From assembly GCF_004006395.2 (NCBI RefSeq), contig NZ_CP029758.2, positions 1,922,001 to 1,986,000 of the forward strand: DNA of 64,000 bases, written 5' to 3'. The translations under genes were made by a program, and so were the position numbers. The notes under the pieces were generated by a model. It did not search any database. It saw only the letters and a list, made by a program, of their open reading frames with translations, and was not told the origin of the DNA. The stretch is from Clostridium sp. AWRP (lineage in GTDB: Bacteria; Bacillota; Clostridia; Clostridiales; Clostridiaceae). Every line of letters begins with the position of its first letter. Position 1 is the stretch's first letter. Below, one piece after another: positions 61,752 through 64,000 of the stretch.

Positions 61752-62246
61752 ATGGGTAGAAACATAAAAGATACTGATACTGTCTATAAAAAGGCAAGAA
61801 TAGAAGCATCAAGTTTTAATGACAAACTTAGAAGTAGAGAAGGCACGAGTGAAATACTTGGAGTAAGCCCTAGTTCATTATTAAATTATGAAACAGGAGT
61901 ATGTAAGCAAATACCTACTGATGTGGTAGTTAAAATGGCTGAAATTTATAATGCACCAGAACTTATGAATTATTACTGTTGTAAGGAGTGTCCTATAGGG
62001 AAATATAGTGTTCCACACATTGAAGTTTTAGAAATGGACAGAATTACAATTCAAATTGTATCTTCACTAGAAAATATTAATGAGGTGAAAAAAGAACTAT
62101 TAGATATTACAGAGGATGGAATCATTACAGAATATGAAAAACCGAAGTTGGATCATATTGTGAAAACATTGGATAAGATTTCAGTTGAATCTCAGGAATT
62201 AAAGCTTTGGGTCCAGAAAAATATTGAAAGGAAAGGAAGTTATTAA
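61752..62246 (+). CDS. Phage XRE-type regulatory protein
   Basis: The 164-residue protein has an HTH-like N-terminal half (REGTSEILGVSPSSLLNYETG), a cysteine cluster (YYCCKECPIGKY, about 75-86) that may bind metal, and a helical C-terminus. Such proteins are common after cro in Firmicute phages and may regulate early genes or repress the host. AAAGAGATG precedes the ATG. Confidence 0.75.
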   Translation: MGRNIKDTDTVYKKARIEASSFNDKLRSREGTSEILGVSPSSLLNYETGVCKQIPTDVVVKMAEIYNAPELMNYYCCKECPIGKYSVPHIEVLEMDRITIQIVSSLENINEVKKELLDITEDGIITEYEKPKLDHIVKTLDKISVESQELKLWVQKNIERKGSY

Positions 62247-62247
62247 T

Positions 62248-62328
62248 ATGGCTGAAATGCCAGAAAACATAAAAAATCTTTTAAGAGATTTAAAGGAGGG
62301 AAGGGAATGTTTAATCCAGAGAAAGTAA
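62248..62328 (+). CDS. 26-residue ORF overlapping the next gene
   Basis: ATG after GGAAAGGAAG opens a short frame (MAEMPENIKNLLRDLKEGRE...) that overlaps the following gene by 22 bases and contains that gene's ribosome site. It may be a small phage protein or a leader that couples translation. Composition is protein-like but the shortness keeps confidence low. Confidence 0.4.
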   Translation: MAEMPENIKNLLRDLKEGRECLIQRK

Positions 62329-62519
62329 AAGGTTTTAGCAAATTGGACAAAGAGGGTAGAGAAGTTTTTAGAAGGTTTTGTGAGAAATTTTACAAGGCAT
62401 GGGAGCATCCAGAGGATCATGTGCCAACTTCAGTAAAAAGAATAGACAGTAAGTATCTTAAAGTTGTTTTAAGTGATGGCGACTGGTTGCATATCTTAAA
62501 AGATGGAAGTTGGTATTAA
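62307..62519 (+). CDS. Small phage early protein
   Basis: The 70-residue protein (MFNPEKVKGFSKLDKEGREV...) has a strong AAAGGAGGG site. It combines a helical N-terminus with a C-terminal beta hairpin (KVVLSDGDWLHILKDGSWY). No family recognised. It is part of the early rightward transcript. Confidence 0.65.
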   Translation: MFNPEKVKGFSKLDKEGREVFRRFCEKFYKAWEHPEDHVPTSVKRIDSKYLKVVLSDGDWLHILKDGSWY

Positions 62520-62536
62520 AGGAAGGAGGTAAAACT

Positions 62537-62968
62537 ATGGTATTTGAAAATATGGTAGCACTTTTAATAGCTGCTGAGAAAAAATGCCCTCAGGAAGTGG
62601 CTTTCAAATACTTAGACAGGTTGGCGCATGAAACTGAGTTTAAAAGAGCTCCTGTATTTAGCTGGACATATGAAGATATACAAGATGTATTGAAATTTAG
62701 GCAGGAAGGTATTAGTGATGAAGAAATAGGTAGTTATTACGGAGTAAAAGCAGGTACTATAGTAAGACTATTTTATAAGAAAATTAATACATCAATATCA
62801 ATGAAACCTAGAAAACGTGGGACAAGAGCTGAAATAGAAAAAATGTTGGAATTGAGTAATCAAGGATTTAGTGCAAGAGAATTATCAGATAAATTTCATA
62901 TCAACATACAAACTGTATATAACAGAATTCAAAAAGCAAGAAAGAAAGAGGTGTGTGGAAATGACTGA
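62537..62968 (+). CDS. Phage HTH protein with two recognition-type helices
   Basis: The ATG at 62537 has GGAAGGAGG upstream; 143 residues. Two HTH-like segments occur: EEIGSYYGVKAGTIVRLFYK (about 71-90) and ARELSDKFHINIQTVYNRIQ (about 115-134), as in resolvase-type or sigma-like HTHs. It could regulate or assist replication. It overlaps the Spo0E-like gene by 8 bases. Confidence 0.7.
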   Translation: MVFENMVALLIAAEKKCPQEVAFKYLDRLAHETEFKRAPVFSWTYEDIQDVLKFRQEGISDEEIGSYYGVKAGTIVRLFYKKINTSISMKPRKRGTRAEIEKMLELSNQGFSARELSDKFHINIQTVYNRIQKARKKEVCGND

Positions 62969-63125
62969 TTTTAGAAAAAATAAGGTAAATGATCTTAGGG
63001 AAAAACTGGATAGGTATGCTTATGAGCATGGAACATTAGATCAAAAAACATTGGAGATAAGTCAAGAGGTGGATAAGTTTATAGTCGAAGATATGAAAAG
63101 AATCCTCTGCAAAGGATTCAATTAA
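62961..63125 (+). CDS. Spo0E-like aspartyl-phosphate phosphatase
   Basis: The 54-residue protein from the ATG at 62961 (AGAGGTG upstream) contains LREKLDRYAYEHG and ISQEVDKFIVEDM. This matches the Spo0E family signature, in which SQELD carries the catalytic aspartate contact. Spo0E-like phosphatases dephosphorylate Spo0A and block sporulation. Encoding one among phage early genes suggests the phage can delay host sporulation during lytic growth. Its end lies in a hairpin. Confidence 0.75.
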   Translation: MTDFRKNKVNDLREKLDRYAYEHGTLDQKTLEISQEVDKFIVEDMKRILCKGFN

Positions 63126-63173
63126 AACTAATATCGTTATTTTGGTTAGGGTACTCTGCAAAGTACCTTAGCC
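63101..63173. repeat. Two hairpins sharing CTCTGCAAAG
   Basis: AATCCTCTGCAAAGGATT (63101-63118) and the GG(T/C)TA-flanked GGTACTCTGCAAAGTACC (63150-63167, outer stem 63144-63173) fold into adjacent hairpins with the identical 10-base loop region CTCTGCAAAG. The second may be a terminator without a U-run. The shared loop suggests a protein- or RNA-binding pair. Confidence 0.55.
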
Positions 63174-63277
63174 ACATTATAGCATGTATGGAGGTGAATT
63201 TTCAATAAGAATTAACTTAATGCACATCTATAAATCAATTCTATTAAAAAATTATAGATTAGGAGATGTATTTACTT

Positions 63278-64000
63278 ATGGCAAAATATAGATATGTATA
63301 TACGAGCTTTTGGGAAGATCCAAAAGTTACAGAAAAGTTTACACCAGAGGATAAGCTATTTTTCATATACCTCTTAACAAATCCTCATACGACACAAATA
63401 GGTATATATAAAATAACTAAAAAACTTATAGCATTTGAAATGGGATATTCTATAGAATCGGTAGATAGTTTGATGGTTAGATTTGTAGATCATCATAAGT
63501 TAATTAGGTATAATGCGGAGACTAGAGAGATTGCTATAAAAAATTGGGGTAAATTTAATCTTAATAAAGGCGGCAAACCTATCATAGATTGTGTGAATAA
63601 GGAATTGACGGCAGTAGAAGACAGGGAGCTTATAGACTATGTAAGCCAAGGTATAAAAAGTCAAACTATAAGGGATTTATTTCTAAAATCAATAGGTAAG
63701 TTGGATGATCAAAAAGCATTTGATTCACCTGAAAATGATCAATCAAAAACAGATGAAAATAATGAAGAATTGGGCGATACGCCCACGTATCGTGAACGAT
63801 ACGTGGACAAAACTAAAACTAAAACTAAAACTAAAACTAAAATTAAAAGTAATAGTAATAATAATAGTCAAGATGAAAATAATATCAAGCCTGTGGATAA
63901 TGTGCATAATGTGGATAACTCTGAACTGTTAGATGAAAAATCTAATAATCAAAATAAAATACCTTATGCTGAAATAGTGCAGTATTTGAATTCTAAAGCA
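63278..64000 (+). CDS. Phage replication (replisome-organiser) protein, partial
   Basis: ATG at 63278 after AGGAGATG; the frame is open to the window end (241 codons seen). The N-terminus (YVYTSFWEDPKVTEKFTPED) and winged-helix region are typical of phage replisome organisers / DnaD-like initiators. The visible end (PYAEIVQYLNSKA) matches the start of the conserved phage C-terminal domain found in such proteins. The linker is low-complexity, with a (KT)n tract encoded by ACTAAA repeats. The gene contains a perfect palindrome that may be the origin. Confidence 0.78.
   Translation, partial: MAKYRYVYTSFWEDPKVTEKFTPEDKLFFIYLLTNPHTTQIGIYKITKKLIAFEMGYSIESVDSLMVRFVDHHKLIRYNAETREIAIKNWGKFNLNKGGKPIIDCVNKELTAVEDRELIDYVSQGIKSQTIRDLFLKSIGKLDDQKAFDSPENDQSKTDENNEELGDTPTYRERYVDKTKTKTKTKTKIKSNSNNNSQDENNIKPVDNVHNVDNSELLDEKSNNQNKIPYAEIVQYLNSKA
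63772..63840. repeat. Palindromes and ACTAAA repeats inside the replication gene
   Basis: GGGCG/CGCCC (63772-63784) is followed by a perfect dyad CCACGTATCGT-GA-ACGATACGTGG (63783-63806) and then five tandem ACTAAA units (about 63811-63840). GC-rich dyads next to AT-rich iterons within an initiator gene are the classic layout of a phage origin. Confidence 0.55.

Larger units (their letters stand above)
50581..64000. mobile_element. Prophage, left part (continues beyond the window)
   Basis: A large serine integrase lies at the left edge beside a split host gene (attL region about 50.56-50.60 kb). It is followed by cargo genes with defence-type domains (53-60 kb), a divergent repressor/Cro switch (60.46-61.31 kb) and early phage genes including a replication protein cut by the window end. 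Structural and lysis genes are not seen. An integrative element other than a phage is possible but the switch and replication gene favour a phage. Confidence 0.8.

Noticed and set aside
63811..63840. Tandem ACTAAA repeats considered as a CRISPR array
   Set aside because: Six-base units without spacers inside a coding frame; microsatellite or iterons, not CRISPR.

Overview
The window is AT-rich, uses AGA/ATA-heavy codons, and carries strong AGGAGG-type ribosome sites, a gerA-type germination operon, and an iron-dependent alcohol dehydrogenase. This points to a spore-forming, solventogenic or acetogenic Clostridium (sensu stricto, cluster I). Species is not provable from the sequence; relatives of C. 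ljungdahlii or C. kluyveri would fit. There are no rRNA or tRNA genes and no CRISPR array that I can see.

Core region, 0-38 kb. The window opens with two molybdenum-hydroxylase maturation genes (XdhC-like and a molybdopterin-binding protein). These are followed by a FIST-GAF-GGDEF signalling protein, a MerR regulator, a DUF362 ferredoxin, a TraR/DksA-type zinc-finger protein, a secreted NlpC/P60-like SH3 protein, a cell-wall-binding alpha/beta hydrolase, and dapB facing a GntR-RCK_C (BusR-like) regulator. Next come a yknWXYZ-like export operon, a complete deoxynucleoside catabolic cluster (deoR-cdd-deoC-nupC-deoB-pdp), a SatD/SatD/DUF3307 group, a preQ1-I riboswitch controlling queL-queT queuine salvage, a xylose locus (xylA-xylB-xylT-xylR, the transporter looking acquired from lactobacilli), an ABC exporter and an SGNH hydrolase.

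38-49 kb. A compact five-gene operon (38420-42670) encodes two unknown proteins, a membrane-anchored Ser/Gly-rich protein, a double glutathionylspermidine-synthase-type ATP-grasp protein and a membrane-anchored partner. It is my best candidate for an undescribed system: a peptide-ligase module with a built-in protein substrate. After it, on the minus strand, come gerA-gerB-gerC, the alcohol dehydrogenase, and an XRE regulator/membrane protein pair. A soluble chemoreceptor gene follows on the plus strand.

49-64 kb. A large serine integrase next to the 3' fragment of a GidA/TrmFO-like gene marks the left end of a prophage that runs off the window. Between the integrase and the cI/cro-type switch lies a lysogenic cargo region. 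It holds a HEPN (Apea-like) protein, an unknown 252-residue protein, a nucleotidyltransferase, and a two-gene Lamassu-like system (DUF4297/Cap4-type nuclease plus SMC-like ATPase). Early genes follow, including a Spo0E-like phosphatase and a truncated replication protein whose gene contains a palindrome and ACTAAA repeats that may be the phage origin.

Intergenic DNA is unusually rich in dyads. Two adjacent ~260-bp imperfect palindromes (24.18-24.74 kb) and a shorter relative (50.14-50.24 kb) form a MITE-like family. A chimeric scar at 48.72-48.81 kb joins the tail of the GidA-like gene directly to the head of an integrase gene.
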